Assembly (NCBI GenBank): GCA_902798605.1
Contig: CADBXH010000018.1
Coordinates: forward strand, 1 to 35,619
Length of the DNA: 35,619 bases
Source: an uncultured Ruminococcus sp.
Lineage (GTDB): Bacteria > Bacillota_A > Clostridia > Oscillospirales > Acutalibacteraceae
Reading direction: 5' to 3'
In this document: positions 14,893 to 22,454 of the stretch, piece after piece
Numbering within the stretch: position 1 is the first letter of the stretch
Layout of the letters: each line of letters starts with the position of its first letter
Made by a program: the position numbers and the translations under genes
The notes under the pieces: model-generated
The model's database searches: none
Seen by the model: the letters and a program-made list of their open reading frames with translations, nothing else
What the model was told of the DNA's origin: nothing

Positions 14893-15135
14893 TCACAAGT
14901 CCTCGTCAATTTCTTTTGAAACCTTGACCTTTTTGGGCATTTGCTTTTTTGGCTTGCTACAAAGCACCAGGATGATGCCCGCGAACGCGAGCAGAACTCC
15001 GCCCATACAGCACAGCATACACAGCAGCTCGTTCGTCATAACATAGCCGAAGATCAGCGCCGCGGCGAGCACGCCGATGCAGACCATCAAAAATATAAAC
15101 CCGATTTTGAAACAAGCGTTCATTTTATTCTTCAT
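14893..15135 (-). CDS. Small two-helix membrane protein, 80 aa
   Basis: The ATG at 15135 overlaps the TGA of rsmA (ATGA), indicating translational coupling; a second ATG four codons on is an alternative start. The protein has two hydrophobic helices (FIFLMVCIGVLAAALIFGYV and LLAFAGIILVLC) separated by a cysteine-rich turn (LLCMLCCMGG). The C-terminal tail is highly charged (KPKKQMPKKVKVSKEIDEDL). No family recognised. It is in an operon with rsmA. Confidence 0.65.
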   Translation of the reverse strand: MKNKMNACFKIGFIFLMVCIGVLAAALIFGYVMTNELLCMLCCMGGVLLAFAGIILVLCSKPKKQMPKKVKVSKEIDEDL

Positions 15136-15983
15136 TTTATCACCTCGTTGGCGATTTTCGCGAAATCTTCAAGACTGAGCTTTTCCGCCCTTGCGTTTGC
15201 CGGGACTCCCGCCCTTTCCAATATACCGTTTATCTCGTCCTTGCTCAGTTTAAGACCCGAGCTCAGCGAGTTTGAGATCACCTTTCTGCGCTGAGAAAAC
15301 GCCGCCTTAACAACCTTAAAGAACGTTTTTTCATCGACCTCTACGGGCGGGTCCTCGCGTATGTCGAGCCGAATAACTGCCGAATCGACCTTCGGCGCGG
15401 GCATAAAGCTCCCTGCGCTTACGTAAAATTGTAAACTCGGCTCGGCGTAATAGTTGACAGACACCGTGACCGCTCCGCTCTCTCGCGAGCCGACGGGCGC
15501 GCAGATACGCTGTGCGGCTTCCTTTTGCACCATTACCGTTATCGCGGTGACGGGCAGCCTGTCCTCGAGCAGCTTCATAATCACGGGCGAGGTGATGTAG
15601 TACGGCAGGTTCGCGCAGATCACGACCTCCATACCGGGGAACTCGTCGGCGATCAGCTTGTTTAGGTCGAGCTCGAGCACGTCGGCGTTTATCACCTTTA
15701 CATTACCGTACTCCGCGAGGGTCTCGTCGAGCACTGGCAGAAGCCGCTTGTCGAGCTCAATGGCGACGACCTTGTCCGCGAGCTTGCACAGCTCGTTAGT
15801 CAGCACGCCGATACCGGGGCCGACCTCGATAACTCCCACGCCCTCACCTGCTCCGGACAGCTCAGCCATCCGCGGGCAGACAGAGGGGTTGATCAAAAAG
15901 TTCTGCCCCAACGCCTTTGAGAAGGTAAACCCGTGGCGGTGTAAAATATCTTTGATTGTACCGATGTCTGATAGTTTGTTCAT
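15132..15983 (-). CDS. rsmA: 16S rRNA dimethyladenosine transferase (RsmA/KsgA)
   Basis: The enzyme dimethylates two adjacent adenosines in the 3' terminal hairpin of 16S rRNA during 30S maturation. The 283-aa protein has the family signature FSKALGQNFLINP (20-32), the SAM motif VIEVGPGIGVLTNEL, VVAIELDKRLLP, the catalytic motif ANLPYYITSPVI, and a C-terminal helical domain with KAAFSQRRKVISNSL. The ATG at 15983 has only a weak, distant AGGAA. It is followed by the overlapping small membrane protein gene. Confidence 0.97.
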   Translation of the reverse strand: MNKLSDIGTIKDILHRHGFTFSKALGQNFLINPSVCPRMAELSGAGEGVGVIEVGPGIGVLTNELCKLADKVVAIELDKRLLPVLDETLAEYGNVKVINADVLELDLNKLIADEFPGMEVVICANLPYYITSPVIMKLLEDRLPVTAITVMVQKEAAQRICAPVGSRESGAVTVSVNYYAEPSLQFYVSAGSFMPAPKVDSAVIRLDIREDPPVEVDEKTFFKVVKAAFSQRRKVISNSLSSGLKLSKDEINGILERAGVPANARAEKLSLEDFAKIANEVIK

Positions 15984-16013
15984 AAATTAATTCGTTTCCT
16001 ATTTTTTCTTAAT

Positions 16014-16197
16014 GCCTCCCCCAACACTTGTTTTGGGGGAGGTGCCGCCCTAAGGCGGCGGAGGGGGCTGCGTTTCCGATAGCGCGAGTTTTCCTTTGAA
16101 AACGTGGTGTAAACACACGCTCCGCCCCCTCAGTCAGAGCGTCTTGCGCCGCTCTGCCAGCTCCCCCAAAGCTAAAGCGTTGGGGGAGCCTTTAAAG
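16014..16197. repeat. Full copy of the modular palindromic element
   Basis: Outer hairpin GCCTCCCCC..GGGGGAGG, inner hairpin GCCGCC-ctaa-GGCGGC, GAGGGGGCTGCG, centre (inverted: CGATAGCGCGAGTTTTCC then AAAACGTGGTGTAAACAC), GCCCCCTC, inner hairpin CAGAGCG..CGCTCTG and outer hairpin CTCCCCC..GGGGGAGCCTTTAAA. It lies between rsmA and the RsmF-like gene. Confidence 0.9.
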
Positions 16198-16206
16198 ACT
16201 CTTAAC

Positions 16207-17502
16207 TCATAACTTCCTAAGCCCTTTCGGGTACTTGTTTTTTAGTCTGCCGTTTGACGCCTTGCCAAAGCCGAGGGTGATGCCGTTCACGCACACGGCG
16301 CAGTAGCCCTTTATGGTGTTCAGCACGGCGATCTCTTCCCCGTGAAGGTATGCTTTTATCTCGGCGCTGTTGACGTCAAAATCAACGCTTTGCGCGCACT
16401 GTTCCGCCTTGGCGGCAGCGAACGCGCTGTGGTGGGGCTCGATGCGGTTTTTTAAGACCTCGCCCAAAACCACGCCTGCCCTGAGTATCGGCAAACCGCG
16501 CAAATCTATATCATAATTCTTTGGGAGAATTATTATTTTGTTGTTCTTTATCTCGATATTCTCCCCGAACGGTCGGTTTTTGAAAACCGAATCGTAAAAA
16601 TCCAAAGCCCTTTGGTCGGGGGTGTTTTTGTTCGGAAGCGGCTCGGTTTTAAGGGCCTGTCCGCTTTTTCTGAGGCGAGCGGCAAAGTGACCCTCGCCGC
16701 CGTCCATAGGGAATATCCTGCGGGCGAAATCCATCGCAGGTCTGCCGAAGCTTACTCCCGCGTCCTCGAGCGAAAAGTCGGGGTTCTCCTCCAAAAACCG
16801 GGTGATGACGCCCTCGTTCTCCTCGGGAGAAAAGGTGCAGGTGGAGTAAACCATAACGCCGCCGTCCTTTAGCGCGAGCTTTGCGCTGTTAAGGATATTG
16901 AGCTGGCGCTCGGCGCAGCTCTCAACGTGCGCGACGCTCCACTCGGTCTGAGCGGAACCGTTCTTGCGGAACATTCCCTCGCCGCTGCAGGGCGCGTCAA
17001 CAAGCACCTTGTCAAACCTGCCGCTTAGCCTTTGGCACAGCAGGTCGGGGTGGGCGTTTGAGACTACCGCGTTGCTTATCCCCATTCGTTCAATATTCGA
17101 TAAAAGAATATTAGCTCTGCTTTTTACGATCTCGTTGCTCCAGAGCAGCCCTGTGCCGTTCAGCTTCGCGCCTATCTGCGTGCTCAGGTCGAGGACTAAA
17201 TCGCCCTTTTCTACCCCGAGCATCTCGACCGCGGAGGTCGCGGACGGCTCCTGGATATAGAACGCTCCGCAGTGGTGCAGCGGACTGTTGCCGAGCGACT
17301 GAACGCCCTCAGGTATGTAGAAGCCCTCGGCGCAAAACGGCGTGGGTTTTAGCTCAAAGCCGATAAGGCTCTTTAGTTTTTCGACAGAGCATTTAAGGGT
17401 GTTTACCCTCAGCCCCCTGAAATTATCGCCCTCATAATATTCCAAAAAAGAATTATACTCGTCGCCGAGCAGGGCTTTCATTCTGTCTAAAAATTCTTGC
17501 AT
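16207..17502 (-). CDS. RsmF/NOP2-type rRNA m5C methyltransferase lacking SAM motif I
   Basis: The 431-aa protein is a clear NOL1/NOP2/Sun-family enzyme with the RsmF C-terminal RNA-binding region. Both catalytic cysteines are present: VDAPCSGEGMFRK and YSTCTFSPEENE. The SAM-binding motif I, normally VLDLCAAPGGKSTQ, reads VLDLSTQIGAKLNG: exactly seven residues (CAAPGGK, 21 bases near 17190) are absent in frame. The GxGG loop contacts the methyl donor, so the protein as written should be inactive. The rest is well conserved, so the lesion is recent or an assembly error over a G/C-rich stretch. ATG 17502 follows AAGGATCATAT. Confidence 0.9.
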   Translation of the reverse strand: MQEFLDRMKALLGDEYNSFLEYYEGDNFRGLRVNTLKCSVEKLKSLIGFELKPTPFCAEGFYIPEGVQSLGNSPLHHCGAFYIQEPSATSAVEMLGVEKGDLVLDLSTQIGAKLNGTGLLWSNEIVKSRANILLSNIERMGISNAVVSNAHPDLLCQRLSGRFDKVLVDAPCSGEGMFRKNGSAQTEWSVAHVESCAERQLNILNSAKLALKDGGVMVYSTCTFSPEENEGVITRFLEENPDFSLEDAGVSFGRPAMDFARRIFPMDGGEGHFAARLRKSGQALKTEPLPNKNTPDQRALDFYDSVFKNRPFGENIEIKNNKIIILPKNYDIDLRGLPILRAGVVLGEVLKNRIEPHHSAFAAAKAEQCAQSVDFDVNSAEIKAYLHGEEIAVLNTIKGYCAVCVNGITLGFGKASNGRLKNKYPKGLRKL

Positions 17503-17519
17503 ATATGATCCTTAACTGT

Positions 17520-17597
17520 GTAGGGGCGAGCAGTGCTCGCCCGCTGTTTACCTCTACGTTTTCCTTTAGCCCGCGGGCGAGCAGTGCTCGCCCCTAC
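17520..17597. repeat. GTAGGGGC-type inverted repeat (second repeat family)
   Basis: Ends GTAGGGGCGAGCAGTGCTCG and its reverse complement ending GCCCCTAC enclose a short centre. Each arm contains the hairpin GGGCGAGCA/TGCTCGCCC. The arm sequence differs from the 5780-5893 copy (GCGAGC instead of GCGGAC) yet each pairs with itself. Confidence 0.8.
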
Positions 17598-17650
17598 AAC
17601 TCTTTATCCAACGTTAGTAAACACCACGGAAAAGCTTATAGTAACATCTG

Positions 17651-18313
17651 TTAATACCCGAGTTCCTCATTTACAATAATAACTTTGATCCTGTTAACGT
17701 GCCTCTGCTGGGCACAGACAACGAAGTTACAGCAAATCCTGCCCTCGCCGTGGCAGCCCTCGCAGAGCTCGGGGTTCTCTTTGTTAAGCGACACGCACTG
17801 TCCCTTTTTTGCGCAGTAGGTGTCGATGCCGAGCCTGATTGTGTTGGGCGGCGCCGCCTTTGTCTTGACGCGGTAGATCGCTTCACTAATATTCTTTACA
17901 AGCTTGTTGACCCCGCAGACGACTACCACGCTCTTGGGGCCGTAAAGGATAGCCGCCACACGGTTAGAGTTGCCGTCAACGTTATATAGCTCTCCGTTTT
18001 CGGTCAGGGCATTGGTGCTCGTGAAGAACGCGTCGGCGCAGAAAGTCTTGCGGTATACATCCTCGACCTCATCGCGGGTGATGCCCTCGCGGCTGCGGTC
18101 AAGATAGTTATAGTCGGCCGATGTGATGAGCTCGTAAATGCCCGTTTGCTTGAGCGTTACCGAACCGCCGCTCGATATAGTATCGCCCTTATTGATAAGG
18201 GTCTTAACAAGCTCACGCGCCTGTTGTGAAGTCTCACAAAAATAAGGCTCCATCTTGTTTCGCCTGAGATTCTCCATAGTTTTGTCGATTCTTGCTCTCA
18301 GCTCGTCTGTCAT
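17651..18313 (-). CDS. LUD-domain protein (LutC/YkgG family)
   Basis: The 220-aa protein belongs to the LUD family (lactate-utilisation LutC-like). The family hallmarks are ISSGGSVTLKQTGIYELI, the DAFFTSTNALTENGELYNVD segment and GVNKLVKNISEAIYRVK. The C-terminal part has several cysteines (YCAKKGQCVSL, ELCEGCHGEGRICCNFVVC) that may bind a metal or iron-sulfur cluster. No lutA or lutB is nearby, so a lactate role is not supported; the physiological substrate is unknown. I place the start at ATG 18313, 8 bases after GGAG; the GTG at 18322 overlaps that RBS. Confidence 0.88.
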   Translation of the reverse strand: MTDELRARIDKTMENLRRNKMEPYFCETSQQARELVKTLINKGDTISSGGSVTLKQTGIYELITSADYNYLDRSREGITRDEVEDVYRKTFCADAFFTSTNALTENGELYNVDGNSNRVAAILYGPKSVVVVCGVNKLVKNISEAIYRVKTKAAPPNTIRLGIDTYCAKKGQCVSLNKENPELCEGCHGEGRICCNFVVCAQQRHVNRIKVIIVNEELGY

Positions 18314-18342
18314 ATTTATCACTCCAAAAATATTCTTCTTAT

Positions 18343-18371
18343 ATTATAATACAACTCTTTGAGTAAAGCAA
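18343..18371 (-). promoter_or_regulatory. Promoter of the LUD-domain gene
   Basis: Minus strand TTGCTT (18371-18366), 17-base spacer, TATAAT (18348-18343), 30 bases upstream of ATG 18313. Confidence 0.7.
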
Positions 18372-18384
18372 TAAATATTTTCAG

Positions 18385-18568
18385 TTTAAAGGCTCCACCG
18401 CGTGCGGGGGAGCTGTCGCCGACAACTCGTTGGCGGTGACTGAGGGGGCAGAGTTTGACTATCGCGGTAATTTTCCTTTGCGAACGGGGCGATATTGGAT
18501 AGCCCGCCCCCTCCGACCAATTCGCAAGCGAATTGCCCACCTCCCCCGCACGCGGTGGAGGCTTTAAA
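18385..18568. repeat. Full palindromic element with divergent outer hairpins
   Basis: The outer hairpin is CTCCACCGCGTGCGGGGGAG on the left and its reverse complement on the right, instead of the usual CCCCC/GGGGG type, so both ends changed together. Inner hairpins are CGCCGACAAC-tc-GTTGGCGG and CAATTCGC-aa-GCGAATTG. Inner stem GAGGGGGC/GCCCCCTC is kept. Confidence 0.85.
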
Positions 18569-18572
18569 GTGC

Positions 18573-18605
18573 GTAAAAAAAGAGCGTGACTTTCGCCACG
18601 CTCTG
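18573..18605 (-). terminator. Rho-independent terminator of the lipoprotein gene
   Basis: Minus strand AGAGCGTG and CACGCTCT form an 8-bp stem followed by TTTTTTTAC. It ends 22 bases after the lipoprotein stop codon. Confidence 0.9.
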
Positions 18606-18626
18606 ATATGTGTATCAGACATCACA

Positions 18627-19124
18627 CTACTCTACTTTAGTATATAGTTGATCTTTTGAACCAACTTCTGAAATTCTGTTATTCTCTGGATAAAACTCAA
18701 ATCTATACTTTTCTCCCTTTTCGTTTGTTAGATCGATATATTTATCCTCAGTAATAACATATGTGCCTTTGAAACTGAGTATTGATTCCTTTTGTGTTTC
18801 ATTATATCTTTCAAAACTAAATTTTCCATCTTCAAATATTTCCAGTGTTTTTCTAAGTTTATCACCTGCATTTTCATTATCACCATTAAGTGCGCCTGAA
18901 TTTGTTGTCCATTCTATCTGCCATTTTCCGATGATCATTTTTTCTATGGATTCTTTTGAATCCGCTTTCGATTCTCCGCTGTTGCTGCCGCTTGAATCCG
19001 CTTGCGAGCTTCCGCTATTGCTGCCGCTTGTATCCGCTTGCGATCCTCCGCTGCAAGCCGCGAGGGACAGCACAATAACAAGTGCTAATGCAACTGCGAA
19101 AATTGATGTGATTGTTCTTTTCAT
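18627..19124 (-). CDS. Lipoprotein with Ser/Gly/Asn repeat linker
   Basis: The 165-aa protein has a lipoprotein signal peptide with lipobox LAAC (Cys at about 24). A low-complexity linker has repeated SGSNSGSSQADS-type units (about 33-55), followed by a ~100-aa domain with GKWQIEWTTN, FEDGKFSFERYNE and LSFKGTYVITEDKYIDL. That pattern looks like a small lipocalin-like beta barrel, common in clostridial lipoproteins, but no precise family is certain. ATG 19124 has an ideal RBS (AGGAGG). Its function is unknown. It is monocistronic, with its own promoter and terminator. Confidence 0.8.
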   Translation of the reverse strand: MKRTITSIFAVALALVIVLSLAACSGGSQADTSGSNSGSSQADSSGSNSGESKADSKESIEKMIIGKWQIEWTTNSGALNGDNENAGDKLRKTLEIFEDGKFSFERYNETQKESILSFKGTYVITEDKYIDLTNEKGEKYRFEFYPENNRISEVGSKDQLYTKVE

Positions 19125-19157
19125 TTGTTCATCCTCCTAAATAAATATGATACTAAT

Positions 19158-19186
19158 ATTTTATCACGGCAAAGATCATTTTTCAA
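19158..19186 (-). promoter_or_regulatory. Putative promoter of the lipoprotein gene
   Basis: Minus strand TTGAAA (19186-19181), 17-base spacer, TAAAAT (19163-19158), 33 bases upstream of the start codon. Confidence 0.55.
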
Positions 19187-19232
19187 TACCAATATACGCA
19201 TATCCTCTCTCTTTTTCAGACTTTTGGATATA

Positions 19233-19411
19233 TTTAAAGGCTCCCCCATCACTTGTTATGGGGGAGCTGTCGCGCAGCGACTGAGGGGGCGGAGTAGGTG
19301 TTTATACCACGTTTTCCGTTACATATCATACCTCGCGCTATCGGAAACGAAGCCCCCTCCGTCAGCAGAGCTGACACCTCCCCCGTAACAAGTGACGGGG
19401 GAGGCTTTAAA
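19233..19411. repeat. Full copy of the modular palindromic element
   Basis: TTTAAAGGCTCCCCC..GGGGGAGC, inner hairpin GTCGC-gca-GCGAC, GAGGGGGCGGAG, centre with ACCACGTTTTCCGTTACAT and CGCGCTATCGGAAACG, GCCCCCTCC, inner hairpin GTCAGC-aga-GCTGAC, and CCTCCCCC..GGGGGAGGCTTTAAA. It lies between the amidase and lipoprotein genes. Confidence 0.9.
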
Positions 19412-19437
19412 TATTCCTTATTACTTTCCCTTATTAC

Positions 19438-19977
19438 TTATCCCTTAAACTCTACCCCCAAGTATTCCGCCACGGACTTTGCGAGCGCCATTGCTATGTT
19501 ATCTATATTATCCCTTATCCACCGCGCGTCGTCGGGGTTGTCGTGGAAGGCGGTCTCTATCAGCACCGCGGGGGCTTTTGTCTTTTTAAGCTCCGCAAGC
19601 GATGAGCTCGGCACGAGCTTTATGTTCCCCGGCTCGCGGTAGATTGGCGCGTAGTTGCGCATAAGTATCTCGGCAAAGCGCTTCCCCTTTTGGCTTGTCG
19701 GGTAATAGTATATCTGCACGCCGGTGTTCTGACCCGCGCTCGATTCGGGCGAGGCGTTGCTGTGGATAGCCAGGTGCTGGTCGTTAGCTCCCGAGTTGCT
19801 GTCCGCGATTATCTGCGAGAGCGTTTTGCTGCGGTCGTTGCGGTCAAAGTCTATCCCGCTCGCCTTTAGGTACGGCTCCATAGCGTCGGCGACAAGGTTC
19901 ATATAGTATTCCTCGGTGCCGCCGTCAACATATCTGTTGAACTCCTGCGCGGAAGGGCTTAAAAAAATTTTGGGCAT
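19438..19977 (-). CDS. N-acetylmuramoyl-L-alanine amidase (Amidase_3 family)
   Basis: The zinc enzyme cleaves the bond between N-acetylmuramate and L-alanine in peptidoglycan. I choose ATG 19977, which has AGGAGGAGATC upstream; the open frame to 20025 has no RBS. The 179-aa protein is a bare catalytic domain. The first zinc ligand is not the usual H-G-H near the start (here KIFLSPSAQEFNRYVDGGTE), but the second His motif AIHSNASP and the catalytic VLIETAFHDNPDDARWI are present. No signal peptide, membrane helix or wall-binding repeats are visible, as in some forespore or phage-derived amidases. The next gene is separated by a repeat. Confidence 0.85.
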   Translation of the reverse strand: MPKIFLSPSAQEFNRYVDGGTEEYYMNLVADAMEPYLKASGIDFDRNDRSKTLSQIIADSNSGANDQHLAIHSNASPESSAGQNTGVQIYYYPTSQKGKRFAEILMRNYAPIYREPGNIKLVPSSSLAELKKTKAPAVLIETAFHDNPDDARWIRDNIDNIAMALAKSVAEYLGVEFKG

Positions 19978-20058
19978 ATGATCTCCTCCTAAACAATATC
20001 GGTACATTATATGCACGGGGAGCAAAAAGGTTTATAAAACAACAATCATAATTCTTTA

Positions 20059-20087
20059 TTGCAATTAAACATATCAATATGTATGAT
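20059..20087 (+). promoter_or_regulatory. Putative promoter of the rubrerythrin gene
   Basis: TTGCAA (20059-20064), 17-base spacer, TATGAT (20082-20087) in a very A/T-rich leader. A ~70-base leader separates it from ATG 20161. Confidence 0.5.
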
Positions 20088-20160
20088 ATTATAATTTCAA
20101 TAGTATATACTTTTGTATATTTTATTAAATTTAATTATACTTTGAAGGGAGAAATTAATT

Positions 20161-20706
20161 ATGAAATGGGTTTGCACAGTATGCGGTTATGTTTACGAGG
20201 GTCCGGAGCCTCCGGCACAGTGCCCTGTTTGCAAACAGCCCGCAGAAAAATTCAAGAAAATGGAAGAAGAGGCTGAGTACGCTACGGTTCATCTTCTCGG
20301 CGAAGGCAAAATGCACGACACAAGCGAGGACATCATCGCCGACCTCAGAGCTAATTTTGAGGGCGAGTGCAGCGAGGTAGGTATGTACCTTGCCATGGCG
20401 AGAGTTGCCGACAGAGAGGGCTATCCCGAGGTAGCCGAGGCGTTCAAGAGATACGCCTTTGAGGAGGCTGACCACGCTTCAAGATTCGCTGAGCTTCTGG
20501 GAGAAGTTCTCACCGACAGCACAGAGAAAAACCTCAAAATGCGCGCTGACGCAGAGGCAGGCGCCTGCGAGGGTAAGTTTGACCTTGCTAAGAGAGCAAA
20601 GGCAGCCGGACTCGACGCTATCCACGACACAGTTCACGAGATGGCTAAGGACGAGGCAAGACACGGCGCAGGCTTTAAAGGACTGCTCAAGAGATACTTC
20701 GGCTGA
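20161..20706 (+). CDS. Reverse rubrerythrin (N-terminal rubredoxin, C-terminal diiron ferritin-like)
   Basis: The cytosolic peroxidase protects anaerobes from H2O2 and O2. The 181-aa protein begins with a rubredoxin-like Fe(Cys)4 domain ([12 protein letters not shown] and CPVCKQP, cysteines in two CxxC pairs). A ferritin-like diiron domain follows, with ligand motifs [24 protein letters not shown], and [14 protein letters not shown]. The rubredoxin-first order is the 'reverse' type. It starts at ATG 20161 after GAAGGGAG. The 102-aa gene starts two bases after its stop. A divergent copy of its last 19 codons is found at 21006-21065. Confidence 0.95.
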   Translation: MKWVCTVCGYVYEGPEPPAQCPVCKQPAEKFKKMEEEAEYATVHLLGEGKMHDTSEDIIADLRANFEGECSEVGMYLAMARVADREGYPEVAEAFKRYAFEEADHASRFAELLGEVLTDSTEKNLKMRADAEAGACEGKFDLAKRAKAAGLDAIHDTVHEMAKDEARHGAGFKGLLKRYFG

Positions 20707-20707
20707 A

Positions 20708-21016
20708 ATGACAGCTAACAAATGGCACGGCGTCGGCGGCTATGATTATTTTCTCACACTCAGCGAACCTGAGATGAGAGAGCTTGCCGACCATTTCAAA
20801 ATTGATTGGTCGGTCTTTACGAGCAGCAACCACTTTGACGACAGCTATTATTGCTATGTCAGTCTGTCGCGCAGAGCTATCGCGTTAATCCCGTTTCTTG
20901 CGATGGCGTTCGGCGGTCAGTATGATGAATCTCCGATAGGAGAATACATCGACGGCTTCAGCATCAACTATGACGACTTCCGTCCGGAAGATTTTAACTG
21001 GCCTGAAAGATGCTGA
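20708..21016 (+). CDS. Uncharacterised 102-aa protein inserted after rubrerythrin
   Basis: ATG 20708 lies two bases after the rubrerythrin stop (TGAAATG), so it is probably translationally coupled; no separate RBS is obvious. The protein is acidic and aromatic (HGVGGYDYFLTLSEPEMREL, HFDDSYYCYVSLSRRAIALI, GEYIDGFSINYDDFRPEDFN), with no transmembrane helix and no family I recognise. Its last codons overlap the rubrerythrin-like relic in another frame, so the gene seems to have been inserted before an old copy of the rubrerythrin 3' end. Confidence 0.6.
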   Translation: MTANKWHGVGGYDYFLTLSEPEMRELADHFKIDWSVFTSSNHFDDSYYCYVSLSRRAIALIPFLAMAFGGQYDESPIGEYIDGFSINYDDFRPEDFNWPERC

Positions 21017-21065
21017 CAGACACAGCGCAGGCTTTAGCGATCTGTTAAAGGAGGTAATTGGATAA
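21006..21065 (+). pseudogene. Relic of a rubrerythrin C-terminus (last ~19 codons)
   Basis: The frame at 21006 reads KDADRHSAGFSDLLKEVIG then TAA. The real rubrerythrin ends [19 protein letters not shown] then TGA. The lengths are equal, 11 of 19 residues are identical, and the diiron ligand pair (D/E and RH) is kept. No similarity to rubrerythrin continues upstream. The relic also supplies the AAGGAGG RBS for the next gene. Confidence 0.7.
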
Positions 21066-21066
21066 G

Positions 21067-21495
21067 ATGAAAATACTGTACGGAACGATTGCAGCCGGTA
21101 TTATCTGGGGTATTGTAATCCTTATCCGTGAAACTATTCGCGGTTTTCGCCTCACGGCAACTAAGCGCAGTGTGATCATTTGCACGGTGATTTACGGAGT
21201 TTTAGGACCTTTGAACACTGTATTAGGAATTATCGGAATCGCTATGGGCTCCGACTCATCCCCGCTCGCGCTTTTCATCGGCTTATCAGGGCTGGTCTTG
21301 GCGGTTGGCCTGGTTCGGAAAAACTTTGTAAAAAAAGGCGTCCAAAGCGGCAAGACCGAATCAGATGTTTCGTCTGCAGAACCGGAAACAAAGGAGCCCC
21401 CCGTAACGAACGAAAATTGGGTGTGTCCTAATTGCGGAAAGGAAAATTACGGCTACGCACGCAGCTGCCGCTGCGGAGAAAAAAAGCCGGAGTAA
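21067..21495 (+). CDS. Membrane protein with C-terminal zinc ribbon
   Basis: The 142-aa protein (from ATG 21067; a TTG at 21058 is possible) has about three transmembrane helices in the first 90 residues (LYGTIAAGIIWGIVILI, VIICTVIYGVLGPLNTVLGI, LALFIGLSGLVLAVGLV). A charged Ser/Glu-rich linker leads to a short zinc ribbon, WVCPNCGKENYGYARSCRCG, ending EKKPE. The ribbon closely matches the C-terminus of the next gene. AAGGAGG 12 bases upstream is within the rubrerythrin relic. Function unknown. The cluster 20161-22805 is probably one transcript ending at the terminator at 22823. Confidence 0.75.
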   Translation: MKILYGTIAAGIIWGIVILIRETIRGFRLTATKRSVIICTVIYGVLGPLNTVLGIIGIAMGSDSSPLALFIGLSGLVLAVGLVRKNFVKKGVQSGKTESDVSSAEPETKEPPVTNENWVCPNCGKENYGYARSCRCGEKKPE

Positions 21496-21596
21496 AGACA
21501 GAAAAGCGAAAGCGAAATCAAACTACTGCGACCTCGTTCAAAAGAATAGTTTCTACGCTTGATTCAATAGACTGATCAAGAAAGGATAATGATAAT

Positions 21597-22454
21597 ATGA
21601 AGTATTGTCCCAAATGCGGCTCACCCGCTGCAGAAGATGAAGTTTTCTGCGGAAGCTGCGGAACAGCTTTACCCGCAGGAACCGCCGGGCAGCCTGAGCA
21701 ACCGCAACAGTATACTTATCAGCAGCAGCCCGATCAGCCGCAGCAGTATACTTATCAGCAGCCCAATCAGCAGCAGTACCAATACCAACAGCCCGATCAA
21801 CAGCAGCAATATCAGCAGCAGTATCAATACCAACAGCCCAATCAGCAGCAACAAAATGCTTATGGGGCATACAATCAGCCTGCTATTGAGCGAGCAAGAA
21901 CAAAGCGGGAGTTTTTACAAACAGACGGCAGCAAATATGCCAGTTCCTGCGTAGGAGCCGCGGTCTTGTGCTATATCAGCGCGGGAGTGACTCTTATCGT
22001 TTTGGTTTTTGCTATGAAAAGCTATTCATCTTTGCTTGATGTTGGACTTCTGTTGGGTTTGGGTCTTGGAATTCATTTAAGACAAAACATTCCCTGCGCT
22101 ATTATTTTGCTTGTTTTCTCGATCATTAATATTTTGGTTATGCTTGTTACAAGCGGTACGTTTGGCGGATGGCTTCTTCTTATTGCCGGCATTATCGCTA
22201 CGGTAAACACCACTAAGGCGCAAAACGCATGGAAAGAGTATCAAAACAATACCGCGTTTTATGAAGCAAACCCGCAAGCGTATCAACAAATGCAAGCAAA
22301 ACAGTATTCTTACAGTCAGCCGATCCATCAGGACAAACAGGAGCCCAAGGGCGATTCAGAACCCTCGGCAGACGAGTGGAAATGCCCCAAATGCGGCAAG
22401 ATAAACAAGAACTATGTAGGAACCTGCGGCTGCGGCGAAGAAAAACCGCGGTAA
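21597..22454 (+). CDS. Double zinc-ribbon membrane protein with Gln/Pro/Tyr-rich repeats
   Basis: The 285-aa protein starts with a zinc ribbon (YCPKCGSP ... FCGSCGTALP, residues 3-26). A low-complexity Q/P/Y/N tract (about 32-86) follows, built of repeated QQYTYQQP and QYQYQQP units. Four transmembrane helices span about 118-210. It ends with a second zinc ribbon, EWKCPKCGKINKNYVGTCGC, GEEKPR. The N-terminal ribbon plus Q-rich linker plus membrane domain layout is common in Firmicutes proteins of unknown function. The C-terminal ribbon is nearly the same as in the preceding gene, suggesting a shared partner. Confidence 0.8.
   Translation: MKYCPKCGSPAAEDEVFCGSCGTALPAGTAGQPEQPQQYTYQQQPDQPQQYTYQQPNQQQYQYQQPDQQQQYQQQYQYQQPNQQQQNAYGAYNQPAIERARTKREFLQTDGSKYASSCVGAAVLCYISAGVTLIVLVFAMKSYSSLLDVGLLLGLGLGIHLRQNIPCAIILLVFSIINILVMLVTSGTFGGWLLLIAGIIATVNTTKAQNAWKEYQNNTAFYEANPQAYQQMQAKQYSYSQPIHQDKQEPKGDSEPSADEWKCPKCGKINKNYVGTCGCGEEKPR

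Noticed and set aside
17651..18313. Part of a lactate-utilisation lutABC operon
   Set aside because: No lutA- or lutB-like gene is nearby; only a single LUD-domain gene with its own promoter.
21669..21870. Leu/Ile-rich or Ala-rich minus-strand ORFs over the Gln-rich region
   Set aside because: They are antisense readings of the CAG/CAA-rich tract in the zinc-ribbon gene, with no RBS or sensible protein composition.
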